A stretch of DNA of 64,000 nt from Oscillospiraceae bacterium (GCA_031256825.1 JAIRPV010000036.1:1-64000); one strand, 5' to 3'; shown: positions 13,972 through 23,821, counted from the first letter of the stretch. Notes: generated by a model from the letters alone, not told the origin. Program-made: numbers and translations.

Positions 13972-15534
13972 ATGATTCACCCCTCTCAGCTGCCGTTGAT
14001 CCCTCTGCCCAACGGGCGGGCGAATGTTGAACTGGAACGCATGCCGCTGCCGAAAACGCTCTGCGCCGACGCGGGGCCGTTCGAACCGGCTTATCTTAAG
14101 GTGTTTGCGCGGCGCGCCGGGGTTGCGCTGGGCGGCGCCGGCCCGGCGGTTTTGCGCTGCGCAAAAAATGAAGGGTTCCCTGCGGAGTCCTATCGGCTGA
14201 AGGTCAGCCGCGAGCGCGGGATTCAGATTGAGGCGGCCGACGGGCGCGGGCTTTGCTGGGCGCTGACAACGCTTGCCGCGCTGCGGGACGAAAACGGCGT
14301 GCCCTATTGCGATATTGTTGACGCGCCGCGCTTTGGCCACAGGGGGATCCTGCTCGACAGCGTGCGGCACTTTTTTCCGGTGGGGGTAGTGAAAGAGCTG
14401 ATCGAAACGCTTTCGATGGCAAAAATCAACGTTTTGCACTGGCATCTGAGCGATGATCAGGGCTGGCGCGTGGAGAGCAAACGATTCCCCCAATTGCACG
14501 AGCAATGCGCGCCGGACTATTATACGCAGGACGAAATCAAAGATATTGTGGCGTTTGCGCTTGCGCGCGGCGTGGAGATCATTCCGGAAATTGATCTGCC
14601 GGGCCACACCACTTCGATTTTGGCGGCCTACCCGGGGCTGAGCTGCTCGGGCAAGCGGGTTGCGTTGGGCAAAGGCTGGGGGATTTATGCGATCATTCTT
14701 TGCCCGGGCAAGGACGAGGTGTTCGACTTTTTGCTGCCGCTGCTGGAAGAAATTGCGGCGCTGTTTCCGTCGGAGCGGTTCCATCTGGGCGGCGACGAGG
14801 CCCCGAAGGGCGAATGGAAGGCCTGCGAACGCTGCCAAAAGCGCATGCGCACGGAGGGTCTTGCCAACGAAGAGGAGTTGCAGGGCTGGTTCACGGCGCG
14901 GCTGGCCGACCACATGCGGGGCCTTGGCAAGCGGGTGATCTGTTGGAACGAGAGCTTGCAGGATGCGGGATTGCGCGAAAAAGCGCCGGATCTCATTGGG
15001 CAGTATTGGGCCGAAATGCGGAAAGAAGGCCCGACGCGGCGATTCTGGGAGCGGGGCGGCGAGCTGATTTTTTCGGATTATCTCGGCACCTATCTGGATC
15101 AGCCGCACGGCACCGTGCAGCTGAAGCAGACCTATGCCTATGGGCCGGGGCTGCCCGGCCGGGGCCGCAACGATTACCCCGCCCTGGGGCTGGAGGCCTG
15201 CCTTTGGACGGAATACATACCGGATCGCGAAAAACTGGCGTTGCAAGCGTTCCCCCGGGCCTACGCTTTGGCGGAAGCCGCCTGGACGCAGCCGTTAAAA
15301 AAGGACTACGGGCAGTTCCGCGGGCGGCTGGCGCTTTGGCTGGCGCGGCGGCCCGGCATGGGATTCACGCCGCCGGAACAGGCCGATATGGGCCTGCGCC
15401 AGCGCTGGCGCGAACGCAAGGCGTTTTTGCTGATGCAGAAAAACGCGCCAAAGCCCGAAAACAGCGCGAAACTTGACGAAGGGGGATTCAACCCCGCGTT
15501 CTTTACGCGCTGGCTGAAATCTTTGTTTTCATAA
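13972..15534 (+). CDS. Beta-N-acetylhexosaminidase, GH20
   Basis: 520-residue glycoside hydrolase of family 20, removing terminal GlcNAc or GalNAc by substrate-assisted catalysis. The N-terminal 110 residues form the GH20b-like alpha/beta domain; the barrel starts at FGHRGILLDSVRHFF. KINVLHWHLSDDQGWRVE, VEIIPEIDLPGH and FHLGGDEAPKGEW are diagnostic, with catalytic pair Asp275-Glu276. No signal peptide is present, so it should be cytosolic and act on imported glycans, unlike the three secreted proteins before it. AAGGAGG lies 6 bases upstream. The gap to paralog 3 is 54 bases without a terminator, so it appears to be the last gene of that operon. Confidence 0.93.
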   Translation: MIHPSQLPLIPLPNGRANVELERMPLPKTLCADAGPFEPAYLKVFARRAGVALGGAGPAVLRCAKNEGFPAESYRLKVSRERGIQIEAADGRGLCWALTTLAALRDENGVPYCDIVDAPRFGHRGILLDSVRHFFPVGVVKELIETLSMAKINVLHWHLSDDQGWRVESKRFPQLHEQCAPDYYTQDEIKDIVAFALARGVEIIPEIDLPGHTTSILAAYPGLSCSGKRVALGKGWGIYAIILCPGKDEVFDFLLPLLEEIAALFPSERFHLGGDEAPKGEWKACERCQKRMRTEGLANEEELQGWFTARLADHMRGLGKRVICWNESLQDAGLREKAPDLIGQYWAEMRKEGPTRRFWERGGELIFSDYLGTYLDQPHGTVQLKQTYAYGPGLPGRGRNDYPALGLEACLWTEYIPDREKLALQAFPRAYALAEAAWTQPLKKDYGQFRGRLALWLARRPGMGFTPPEQADMGLRQRWRERKAFLLMQKNAPKPENSAKLDEGGFNPAFFTRWLKSLFS

Positions 15535-15584
15535 AAAGCAATCGCGTTAGCAAGCGAAAACGTTCGAATGCAGCGCAAGAAAAT

Positions 15585-15645
15585 AATTCCAGCATTTTGG
15601 CTCCGCTGAGAGAGGTGGTTCACAAATGCTGGAATTCTTTTTTTT
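15585..15645 (+). terminator. Terminator of the hydrolase-GH20 operon
   Basis: AATTCCAGCATTT (15585-15597) and AAATGCTGGAATT (15624-15636) form a perfect 13-bp stem with a 26-base loop, followed by C and eight T. It lies 50 bases after the GH20 stop. Confidence 0.9.
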
Positions 15646-15682
15646 GTTGTAAAACCGTTCACAATTTTTTGGGGCCGCTTCC

Positions 15683-15710
15683 TTGCGTTTGCGCGGAGAT
15701 GGTGTATAAT
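15683..15710 (+). promoter_or_regulatory. Promoter of the giant secreted protein gene
   Basis: TTGCGT (15683-15688), 16-base spacer, TATAAT (15705-15710). The expected transcript start near 15717 excludes an in-frame ATG at 15709 and supports translation from 15745. Confidence 0.75.
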
Positions 15711-15744
15711 GGAAAGAGAGCAACAAAGCAAAGGATGTGGAAGT

Positions 15745-18700
15745 ATGAAAAAATCATCAAACAGGAAGATTCACGGGAAGGCGTTTCCCCCTGCCCTCCG
15801 CAAAATTTTTGCTGTGGCGCTTTGCGCCGCGCTGCCTTTGGCGGGGCTGGCGGCGGCTTTATTGATGCTGCGCCCAACCCTCGCGGCAAACCCGGGGACG
15901 CAGGCGTACTATGACCAGAACTGGGCGGCTTCGAAGGTGAAGGCGGGCAACCTGCCCGTTGGCGCGCCCTACACGAACGCTGCGGGGAACGCCGCGACCA
16001 CCACAACGGAGGGCCCCTGGAAATTGAACTTGAATTGGGGCGGGACATGCTCGCAGCCCTGGGATGGCTCTACGACGATGATAGCGGCGGCGGCCTGGAA
16101 CGCGTTGCCCAATGTGAATGTCACCGACTTTGCGGGGGGGACTGTGACCGCAAAGGCGATCACCACCGCCGAACAATTGCTTTACGCGGTCAACAACCGG
16201 GTTTCGTTCCAGCTGCAAAACGACATTGACCTGGCGGGCTATATGGGCCGCAGCTGGAACTGCACCGCCAGCTCAACACTGCCGACCACTGTATGGGTAG
16301 CGGACGGCAAAGGCCACACCATCTATAACTATTACCACTCGGGCACCACGCCGGGGCTGTTTCGCTTCGTTAACAACCACGCGAACGCCGTCATCAAAAA
16401 TTTGCGCGTGAGCAATTCCCGCATCAACATTACGGGCACGGTTTCGGGGCAAACGGCGTTCCTCTGTTCCGGCGGCGGCGCGAACGCCGTCAACTGCGCT
16501 GTGGAAAACGCCTACGCTTCCACCGGGCGCAATCTTGATAACCAATATATTTGCTCGCTGCTGGTGATGAGCGCCGGCACCCACACGGTGGACAACTGTT
16601 ACGCCAACAACGTGCATTTGTATAATCAGGGCCTGGACAACGGTTCGGGCAGCGCGCACATCAGCGGGTTCATTATACCGAACGGGCTGACCACGATTAA
16701 AAACTGCTTCATCATCAACAGCACCGCCATTTCTAACGGCGGGCATTCCGGCGGGTTTATCTCGTGTTATAATCCGCCGGCGGGCGCGGCGCTGAGCGTG
16801 CTCAACTGCTTTGCGGATGTTGAGATTTATGGGAACAAAAACACGGCTGTTTTCGTTGGCGTTATGGGCACAGGGCGCACGAATTTTACCGATTGCTATG
16901 CCAGCGGCAAGGTGGAGGGCGTGGATCAGCTGGGCGGATTTGGCGTGGATATGACCGGGGCCAGCGACGCCGCAAGCGACCATGGGATGTTTTATCAGCG
17001 CTGCTATTCAACGGCGGCGGTTGGGCTGTTGAGCAACGCGACCACCGTGGGCGGGTTTATTGCGGCGCCCACCGCCGACCATTCCTCGGACCGCCGCACC
17101 ATCAACAATTGCTATGCCGCAGGCGAAACCGGTTCGCTGAGCACGGATGTTTCGCTCAACCGCACGCTGTCGAAAACCGCAGGCGGCTTTATGGGGCTAT
17201 ATGCCAGCGCGCAGACGACGGCGATTGCCAATTGCTGGTATGATAAACAGACCACCGCCATGCGGGAATGGGCTGCGGGCAACCATCTCCACGGCGGCTA
17301 CACCAGCACGGCGGGCACCAGCGCGGGAGGATATATTGCGGGGGTTAAGGGCGTGCTCACCACGGACACGGCAAAATCCGGCAGAGGGCTTGCTTCGGCA
17401 CCCGCGCCGGCGGGCAGCGCCGGGTTCACGGGTTTTTCGGATAACAGCCAGTGGGTGTTTGAGCAGGAGTGCTACCCGCAGCTGAAGGTGTTCGCCAACC
17501 CCACCACGTTCACCAACACCAACTGGATGACGCAGCAGGAGCTAAACAACCTGGTCAAGGCATTTTCGCGCGCCAGCACGAGCACGGTTAAGCTCGACAC
17601 ATGGGAAAACGATTTTAACGGCGGCGCTCTGCCCGCCACGACCTACGACACCGTGCGCGACATCATGGCCAGCTTTGACATGACAAAGGGCGACGAAAAC
17701 GCCTGGAAGCGCGTTGGCGACGGAGCCAATTCGGCCGGGGGCACGGGGAACACCACCACCATCAACGGCCAGTTGGTGCCGGTGGTAAAACTGACCCCGG
17801 AAACCGGCGTCAGCGGCGCGCGGTACCGGGTATCGAATTTGCAGCCCGGCATTGAATGGCTGCGCGTGAACGTGACCATTGACGGGCAGGTGGGCACGCG
17901 GGCGCTGCGCGTGGTGCCGACCAGCGGGCTGACCGCCGGGCCGAACGTTACGGTCAACCGCGACGTGGATACCTACGACCATCGCAACGGCGTTTTTTTC
18001 GCCTACTCTTCCGCGAGCCGGTTCAACAGCGACCCGACCGACGTTACGCAGGCCAACTGGGCCGCGGCGGTGGCGCCGCCGAACGCGGCGACAGACTTCA
18101 ATGACGTTAACACCACGCCGATTACTTCGGACACCGGGGGCACGCCCATTACGCGCAGCAGCAAGGTGCAGGTGCGGATATCGCCCATTACGGGCTACGA
18201 CGGCAACGCCGAGCCGGTTTTGGGAGCGCCTGTGGCGCTGGTTAACAGCCCCACGGATCCCAATACCCTGATTTTCACCAACACAACGCCCATGCCGCTG
18301 CGGGGGAAATACATGGTGCAGTACTTCTGGATCATGGGGGACGGGCGTTATATGAGCGAAAGCAAGACGCTGAACATTATGTTTGACCCGGAGCTGATGA
18401 AAAACGCTTACCGTTGGGACAACAGCGCCGGCGCTTATGAAACTACGCCCCAAAACGGCGACGAGGCGCTGGGGCAAACGCCTGTGGCGGTCAGGCTGGG
18501 CGACAAGATATCGTATGAACTGACGCTGCAAGCGCCGGACGAGGCGTTGCTGCCGCAATACGACATTGTTTTTGTGCTCGACTGGTCCGCTTCTATGGCG
18601 GGCGGCTATATGACCAGCGGCAGCAGCGGCGGCACGCAGAGCGCGATTTTATATACCAGGGATTTGCTGATGGATTTGTGCCAGAACATTTTTGGCCGTT

Positions 18701-21636
18701 ACCCCGGCAGCCGCATTGCTGTCATGGGCCTCAACAGCACGGTGGATGTTACGAAAGTGCCCGGCGGCGCGAGCACCGACACGCCCAGCATGACCTACCT
18801 GCAATACGACACGGATTTTGTTGGGCCGGGCGACTACGCCAGCGTGATTGCGACCGCCTTCCAGGATCCCCCGCGCTTTACGGAAGACGACAACGCCTCT
18901 TTTTTGCGGGCCGCCATTGAAAAGCTCGACGGCGACACCGGCACGCTTTATGGCAACGGCATTGCCGCAACGCCCGCGATACCGATTGAAAACCAGATGG
19001 TCAAAGCGCGGACGGACAAGGGCCGCGCCCCCGTTATTGTAATGTTCTCCGATTTTCAGACGGACGAGACGGATGCGCCGCCGAGCAACCCGTTTGATCC
19101 GGTGGAAAACTTTTGGACCGTGCACATGAAGCAGCACGCGCAGGAATTCCGCGCAAAGCTGGGGGATGAGGCCGTGCTGCTGACGGTGCGCATGGATCAC
19201 GGCAACAACCCCGCCATTGGCCCGCCCACCGACGAAAAGACCAGGCTGATGGAAGAAAACGTGATGCTTTATGAGAACTGGGAAAACATTGTTATACCAA
19301 ACTGGGAAGATTATCTGGACGCGTTCAACGCGATTGTCAGCAAGATTGACGGGAAGATTGCGACGCCCGCCACAATGACCGACTATTTGCCCGCAGGGCT
19401 GACGTTTTTGGGCGAGACGCACACCGGAACGGCCACGTTCACCCAAACCGGGCAAAAGCTTGCCTGGCATTGGTCAAACTTGCAGACCGGCCTGAAACAG
19501 GTGACGGTGGAGGCGCGGGTGACGGAGCCGTATTCGCTTTACGCGAACCGGGGGCGCATCAATATTCAGACATTGGATCCCATCTATTCCAATGTGACGC
19601 GGCACCAATATGTGCCGGACGACCCGGAGAAAAACGCCTATGTCAGCAGCGACAACGGCGTTAGCTGGCAGCCGAAGAAAAACGGCACGGCGGAGGCTCC
19701 TGTGCTGGTAAAGCCCAACGACTGGATCAAGTACGAGTTCGCGATCGACAGCGCGAAGCTGCCGCTGCCCCTGCGGGTGCAGGATGCGAGGGAGTTTAAA
19801 CCGCCAAGCCTTGCGGCGGACGCGCCGACCCCCATCCAGTTTATCAACGGCAGCTTTGAAGAACCGGATCTGCTGGCGGAAACCATTGACTATTTCCCGA
19901 TGGAAGACGTGCCGGGATGGAGCACCCGGCCCACGAACCCGGCGGACAATAGCAACCCCAACGCGCAAGTGATTGAGATTCAGCGCGTCAACGGGCAGAG
20001 CGGCTTTGCCGCTGTGCAGGCGGCGGGGCCGCAATACGCGGAACTGAACGCCTATGTTCGCGGCGTTTTATATCAAGTATGCAACACAACGCCGGGCATG
20101 CGGGTGTATTGGGAATTTTATCACAGCGCCAGGGCGGCCGGCTCCACGGATGTGATGGAATTTTTCCTAGCCCCTGCCACTTCGCCTTCCTCTGTGAATC
20201 CGCTGGCGTCGGAGCCAAAACCTTATAAGATACAAAGCTGCTCGGATGGCTACGCGAACGCAAGCCGTCCCTGGGGCCACTACACCGGCACTTACGACAT
20301 TCCGGCAGGGCAGACGAAAACGGAATTTGCCTTCGCGTCGATTTCTGCCAGCTTTGGCGTGGGCGGCGGCAATTATTTGGACGGCATCCGGTTGTATACC
20401 CCCAGCTACCTGGTGTTGACCAAAAGCGTTGACAAAGCCAAGGTCGACGTGGGCGGCAGGCTGAGCTACAGCGTGAAAGTGGAAAACATTGGCGAGTGCG
20501 ACGCGAGTGGCACGGTCACCGGCGGCGTTGTGAACGCCGAGGGCGTTGTGTTCACCGACATTCTTGCGCCGGGGCTGGATTTTGTAACTGGTTCCCTGCA
20601 AGTGCTCAAACCCGACAACAGCCCCTACGCGGGCGCAACCGCAACGTATCTGCCCGACACGAAAACCATACGCGTCAGCCTAGGCAAAATCAAGGGGACA
20701 AACGCCACCAGTTCGGACTGCGAACCTTATTATACGATTCGCTTTCAGGCCGATGTGAACGGCAGCGAGATTGCCGAAGACCTGAAATACGCCAACCAGG
20801 CCAAGGCGGTTTACCGCGACCGCGACCACGAAACCGAGGCGCTCAGGGATTACGTGGGCTATTCCAACGTTGTGGAAACCGAACTGGAACGCCGCCAGAA
20901 CGGCACGCTGACCGACATTTTGCCCGACGGGCTGCTGTATCAGAGCCACACCACCGGCGGCGCGGCGTTCAGCCGCACCGGGCAGACCGGCAAGTGGACA
21001 TGGAGTGGTATGCCGAGCACGGTTTGGAACGGCGGCGCCGCTTCGAAGGTGACAGTGGAAGTGATTGTGAAGGTAGACGAGGCGAAGATTCTTTATGACA
21101 ACAAGGGCACGCTGCAAGTGGACGGACTGACCTGGCTCGACGACGGCGGCAACCCGACGGACGAGGCAGACACCAACCACACCTACCACCGGGCGCAGTA
21201 TATTCTGCATGTGCGGCAGGTGGTGCTGACGCCGTCGATTGCGGGGTTGTCGCCGCCCGAGAAGGGTTATTTTAAGCTGAAGAACCGCACGCCGGCGGTT
21301 TATTTGCCCGCAACCTGCCCCAGCGGCCCGGACGGCACGGCATACGAGACCTATTTGCTGCTGGCCAACAGCGATCCGCTCTATTTGGCGCAGCTGCTTG
21401 TGCCGCAATTTTATCAATACGTCGGCTATAAAGTCAGCGACGCGAATGGCAGTTACACTTACGCCGGGGGCACGCCGCCGCTCAACACGGCCAACCCCAA
21501 CCGTTCGATCCGCGCGGACTTCAGCGGCGCGGGGGAGCTTTGGCTGACGATGTATCTGCGGCCCTTCAGCAATACACCCGACAAAAGCGACAGCGCCGGC
21601 CTGAACTGGTTTGGGCCGATTAAGACCCTGCCGTAA
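15745..21636 (+). CDS. Giant secreted VWA / beta-helix surface protein
   Basis: About 1,963 residues. An N-terminal signal (hydrophobic segment about residues 21-45, ending LAAN) is followed by a glycine- and asparagine-rich region (about 135-585) with repeated motifs of the type NCYAxG or VGGFI, typical of right-handed beta-helix/GLUG surface proteins. A von Willebrand A domain begins near 938 with MIDAS motif DWSAS (IVFVLDWSASMAGG) and spans to about 1215. A putative jelly-roll module follows (about 1363-1550, starting INGSFEEPDL and including QYAELNAY), then a DUF11-like repeat (SVDKAKVDVGGRLSYSVKVE, about 1553-1690) and further such modules. No LPxTG motif, C-terminal anchor helix or SLH domain is seen. 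It has its own promoter and terminator. Likely an adhesin or matrix protein; the ligand is unknown. Confidence 0.85.
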   Translation: MKKSSNRKIHGKAFPPALRKIFAVALCAALPLAGLAAALLMLRPTLAANPGTQAYYDQNWAASKVKAGNLPVGAPYTNAAGNAATTTTEGPWKLNLNWGGTCSQPWDGSTTMIAAAAWNALPNVNVTDFAGGTVTAKAITTAEQLLYAVNNRVSFQLQNDIDLAGYMGRSWNCTASSTLPTTVWVADGKGHTIYNYYHSGTTPGLFRFVNNHANAVIKNLRVSNSRINITGTVSGQTAFLCSGGGANAVNCAVENAYASTGRNLDNQYICSLLVMSAGTHTVDNCYANNVHLYNQGLDNGSGSAHISGFIIPNGLTTIKNCFIINSTAISNGGHSGGFISCYNPPAGAALSVLNCFADVEIYGNKNTAVFVGVMGTGRTNFTDCYASGKVEGVDQLGGFGVDMTGASDAASDHGMFYQRCYSTAAVGLLSNATTVGGFIAAPTADHSSDRRTINNCYAAGETGSLSTDVSLNRTLSKTAGGFMGLYASAQTTAIANCWYDKQTTAMREWAAGNHLHGGYTSTAGTSAGGYIAGVKGVLTTDTAKSGRGLASAPAPAGSAGFTGFSDNSQWVFEQECYPQLKVFANPTTFTNTNWMTQQELNNLVKAFSRASTSTVKLDTWENDFNGGALPATTYDTVRDIMASFDMTKGDENAWKRVGDGANSAGGTGNTTTINGQLVPVVKLTPETGVSGARYRVSNLQPGIEWLRVNVTIDGQVGTRALRVVPTSGLTAGPNVTVNRDVDTYDHRNGVFFAYSSASRFNSDPTDVTQANWAAAVAPPNAATDFNDVNTTPITSDTGGTPITRSSKVQVRISPITGYDGNAEPVLGAPVALVNSPTDPNTLIFTNTTPMPLRGKYMVQYFWIMGDGRYMSESKTLNIMFDPELMKNAYRWDNSAGAYETTPQNGDEALGQTPVAVRLGDKISYELTLQAPDEALLPQYDIVFVLDWSASMAGGYMTSGSSGGTQSAILYTRDLLMDLCQNIFGRYPGSRIAVMGLNSTVDVTKVPGGASTDTPSMTYLQYDTDFVGPGDYASVIATAFQDPPRFTEDDNASFLRAAIEKLDGDTGTLYGNGIAATPAIPIENQMVKARTDKGRAPVIVMFSDFQTDETDAPPSNPFDPVENFWTVHMKQHAQEFRAKLGDEAVLLTVRMDHGNNPAIGPPTDEKTRLMEENVMLYENWENIVIPNWEDYLDAFNAIVSKIDGKIATPATMTDYLPAGLTFLGETHTGTATFTQTGQKLAWHWSNLQTGLKQVTVEARVTEPYSLYANRGRINIQTLDPIYSNVTRHQYVPDDPEKNAYVSSDNGVSWQPKKNGTAEAPVLVKPNDWIKYEFAIDSAKLPLPLRVQDAREFKPPSLAADAPTPIQFINGSFEEPDLLAETIDYFPMEDVPGWSTRPTNPADNSNPNAQVIEIQRVNGQSGFAAVQAAGPQYAELNAYVRGVLYQVCNTTPGMRVYWEFYHSARAAGSTDVMEFFLAPATSPSSVNPLASEPKPYKIQSCSDGYANASRPWGHYTGTYDIPAGQTKTEFAFASISASFGVGGGNYLDGIRLYTPSYLVLTKSVDKAKVDVGGRLSYSVKVENIGECDASGTVTGGVVNAEGVVFTDILAPGLDFVTGSLQVLKPDNSPYAGATATYLPDTKTIRVSLGKIKGTNATSSDCEPYYTIRFQADVNGSEIAEDLKYANQAKAVYRDRDHETEALRDYVGYSNVVETELERRQNGTLTDILPDGLLYQSHTTGGAAFSRTGQTGKWTWSGMPSTVWNGGAASKVTVEVIVKVDEAKILYDNKGTLQVDGLTWLDDGGNPTDEADTNHTYHRAQYILHVRQVVLTPSIAGLSPPEKGYFKLKNRTPAVYLPATCPSGPDGTAYETYLLLANSDPLYLAQLLVPQFYQYVGYKVSDANGSYTYAGGTPPLNTANPNRSIRADFSGAGELWLTMYLRPFSNTPDKSDSAGLNWFGPIKTLP

Positions 21637-21653
21637 CCCGCGGCAGGCCGACG

Positions 21654-21703
21654 AAAACCCCGCCCGGAGCGCCGATCGGCGCCCCGGGCTTCGGCGGGTT
21701 TTT
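21654..21703 (+). terminator. Terminator of the giant protein gene
   Basis: AAAACCCCGCC pairs with GGCGGGTTTT (one bulged C), enclosing a further palindrome GCGCCGATCGGCGC, and ends in five T. It starts 18 bases after the stop. Confidence 0.85.
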
Positions 21704-21798
21704 GCCGTTCGCCGAAAAAGGCTTTTTTCCCGCAAAGGCCGGCGGGAGAGAACACGATGTTAAATTATTTGCGGCTGGTGAAAAGCGGCCCAAAACAT

Positions 21799-21827
21799 TT
21801 GACAAACTCTTCCCTTTGTGTTATAAT
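21799..21827 (+). promoter_or_regulatory. Promoter of the yicC-remA-gmk operon
   Basis: TTGACA (21799-21804), 17-base spacer, TATAAT (21822-21827) with a TGT extension. It lies 32 bases before the yicC start. Confidence 0.9.
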
Positions 21828-21859
21828 TAATTATTCGTGCATTGGAGGGAACGTTGCTT

Positions 21860-22741
21860 ATGGTGCGCAGTATGACGGGCTTTGGGCGGGCGGAAATTCT
21901 TGGCGAACACTACCGCGCGGTTTGCGAGATGAAAAGCGTGAACCACCGGTATTTTGAGTTTTCCGTGCGCGTGCCGCGCAGCTGCGGCTTTTTGGAAGAC
22001 CGGTTGAAAAAGTTTGTGCAGCAGCGCGTTGCCCGCGGGAAAATCGACTGCTATGTGTCGCTCGAGGCGCTGGGCGAAAGCGATATTGCCGTTGAGCTTA
22101 ACCTTGCGGCGTTGCAGGGGTATCTGGAAGCCGCCGCGCAGATGGAGCGAAGCTTTGGTGTGCGAAACGACCTTGCGGCCAGCCATCTGCTGCGCTTGCC
22201 GGATCTGTTCCAGATCCAGAAGAAGGCGCTCGACGAAGAAACGGTCTGGGCGGCTGTGGCGCCGGCTGTTGAGGAGGCTTGCGCGAAATTTGTTGCCATG
22301 CGCGAAGCCGAGGGCCGGCGGCTACAAGAGGACATTTTGGCCCGCAAAGCGGAAATACTAGATCATGTGGCGCTGATTGAACAGCGTTCGCCGCAGACGG
22401 CTGCCGAATACAACGAAAAGCTGCGGCAACGCATGCGGGAACTGCTCGAAAGCGCGAACGTGGATGAACAGCGGCTATTGACCGAAGCCGCGATTTTTGC
22501 CGATAAAATTGCCGTGGCGGAAGAAACCGTGCGCCTGCGCTCGCATCTGGAACAGCTGGAAGCGTTTTTTTGCCTGGCGGAACCCGCGATTGGCCGCAAG
22601 ATGGATTTTTTGGTGCAGGAGATCAACCGCGAGGCGAACACCATCGGGTCGAAGGCCAACGATATGGAGATTGCCCGACGGGTGGTAGAAATGAAAGCCA
22701 ACGTGGAAAAGATACGGGAACAGGTGCAAAACCTGGAATGA
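21860..22741 (+). CDS. yicC: YicC-family endoribonuclease
   Basis: 293-residue YicC/YloC protein. Family members are cytoplasmic oligomeric RNases linked to small-RNA and mRNA turnover. The start MVRSMTGFGRAE is the family hallmark, followed by CEMKSVNHRYFEFSVRVPR; the C-terminal half (DUF1732) ends with GRKMDFLVQEINREANTIGSK and a coiled-coil tail. ATG at 21860 fits the family; a TTG 18 bases upstream overlaps the ribosome site. The order yicC-remA-gmk-rpoZ-priA is conserved in Firmicutes, although here a TPM-domain gene sits between yicC and remA. Confidence 0.95.
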   Translation: MVRSMTGFGRAEILGEHYRAVCEMKSVNHRYFEFSVRVPRSCGFLEDRLKKFVQQRVARGKIDCYVSLEALGESDIAVELNLAALQGYLEAAAQMERSFGVRNDLAASHLLRLPDLFQIQKKALDEETVWAAVAPAVEEACAKFVAMREAEGRRLQEDILARKAEILDHVALIEQRSPQTAAEYNEKLRQRMRELLESANVDEQRLLTEAAIFADKIAVAEETVRLRSHLEQLEAFFCLAEPAIGRKMDFLVQEINREANTIGSKANDMEIARRVVEMKANVEKIREQVQNLE

Positions 22742-22766
22742 CAGACTTAGACGGGGGGCGTTATTT

Positions 22767-23774
22767 ATGGGCAGAAGCGGAGGCGGCGGAGGCGGCGGCG
22801 GCTTTAGCGGAGGCGGCAGCTTTGGCGGCGGCGGGTTTTCGACCGGCGGGCGCTCGCACGGCGGCGGGGGTCGCTCGGGCGGCGGTTTTAGCGGCGGCGG
22901 CGGATTTTCGGGCGGCGGCCCGGCGCATGGCCCGCACTTTGGCGGCGGGCCCTGGTATGGCGGCGGACCCTGGTATGGCGGCTGGGGGCGACGCTATTAC
23001 GGCGGCTGGGGGCGGCGTTACGGTGGCTGCGGCGGATTTGGCTGCGGCGGCGGGATTTTGGCTGCTGTGCTGGTGCTGATTCTTGTGGCGTTTTCGTTTT
23101 CCACAGTCACCAGCCAGCAAACCGTAACGGTGGAGCCGATTCTTCCTTCCACCCGGCAGCGCGTTGCCATTGATTCCACGCTGGCGCAAGAAACGCCCTG
23201 GTACCAGGACAACAACGGCTATCAGGACAGATGGATCAACAACCCCAGCGCCTTGGAGCAGGGCATGCGATATTTTTACGACAAAACCGGCGTGCGGCCA
23301 TTCCTTTATATCAACACCCGGGAACAGTCGATCGAGGTGCTGGAGATGGACGACAGCGCCCGGCTGGAGTATGTTGCGGGCCTGTATGATGATTTGTTCC
23401 AAGACGGCGCGCACGCGCTATTTGTGATTTCTGACGACGGCAACGAGAACTACCGCTACGACGACTATATCGGCGCGCAGGCAAAAGTGGTGGCGGACAA
23501 AGAGGCTGTGACGATTCTTTACGACTACTTTGACTACTATTGGAAAACGGATCTGGAAGAGGAGCCGTTGTTTTCTAATTCGTTCCGCGACGCGGCCGAC
23601 CGGATCATGGGGGTGACGGAAACGGAGAACACGCCCGCCAAAACGCCATTCGGCGTGAGCCGCAAGGTTTTGATCGTTGGCGGCGCGGCGCTGGCGGTGG
23701 TCGCGTTTTGCGGCCTGGTGTATGCGATTGTGGCCCGGCGCAAACGCGAGGACGCGCGCAGCAGGGAAGAATAA
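22767..23774 (+). CDS. Gly-rich membrane protein with TPM-like domain
   Basis: 335 residues. The first 90 or so are low complexity, dominated by GGG, with Ser, Phe, His and then WGRRYYGGWGRRY aromatic-basic repeats. A membrane segment follows (about 96-112, ILAAVLVLILVAFSFS). The next 150 residues resemble a TPM/TLP18.3 fold (GVRPFLYINTREQSIEVLEM, then YDDLFQDGAHALFVISDDG). A second membrane segment (about 302-322) and a basic tail end it. TPM proteins have been tied to photosystem repair in plants and to envelope maintenance in bacteria; the role here is unknown. It starts 26 bases after yicC, inside an otherwise conserved operon. Confidence 0.8.
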   Translation: MGRSGGGGGGGGFSGGGSFGGGGFSTGGRSHGGGGRSGGGFSGGGGFSGGGPAHGPHFGGGPWYGGGPWYGGWGRRYYGGWGRRYGGCGGFGCGGGILAAVLVLILVAFSFSTVTSQQTVTVEPILPSTRQRVAIDSTLAQETPWYQDNNGYQDRWINNPSALEQGMRYFYDKTGVRPFLYINTREQSIEVLEMDDSARLEYVAGLYDDLFQDGAHALFVISDDGNENYRYDDYIGAQAKVVADKEAVTILYDYFDYYWKTDLEEEPLFSNSFRDAADRIMGVTETENTPAKTPFGVSRKVLIVGGAALAVVAFCGLVYAIVARRKREDARSREE

Positions 23775-23821
23775 ACGCGCTGCCCGCCGGCCATTAGCCC
23801 GAAGCAACGAAAGGAGGCCCC

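Noticed and set aside
13210-15246. 678-codon minus-strand open frame opposite hydrolase paralog 3 and the GH20 gene
   Set aside because: Antisense shadow in GC-rich DNA: rich in Arg, His and Pro, no ribosome site, overlaps two well-supported genes.
15598-15623. T-box-like AGGTGG in the loop of the GH20 terminator
   Set aside because: No stem I or specifier-type leader upstream, and a new promoter lies downstream; it is simply the loop of an intrinsic terminator.
15709-15744. Upstream ATG for the giant protein
   Set aside because: It overlaps the -10 element and lies before the expected transcription start.
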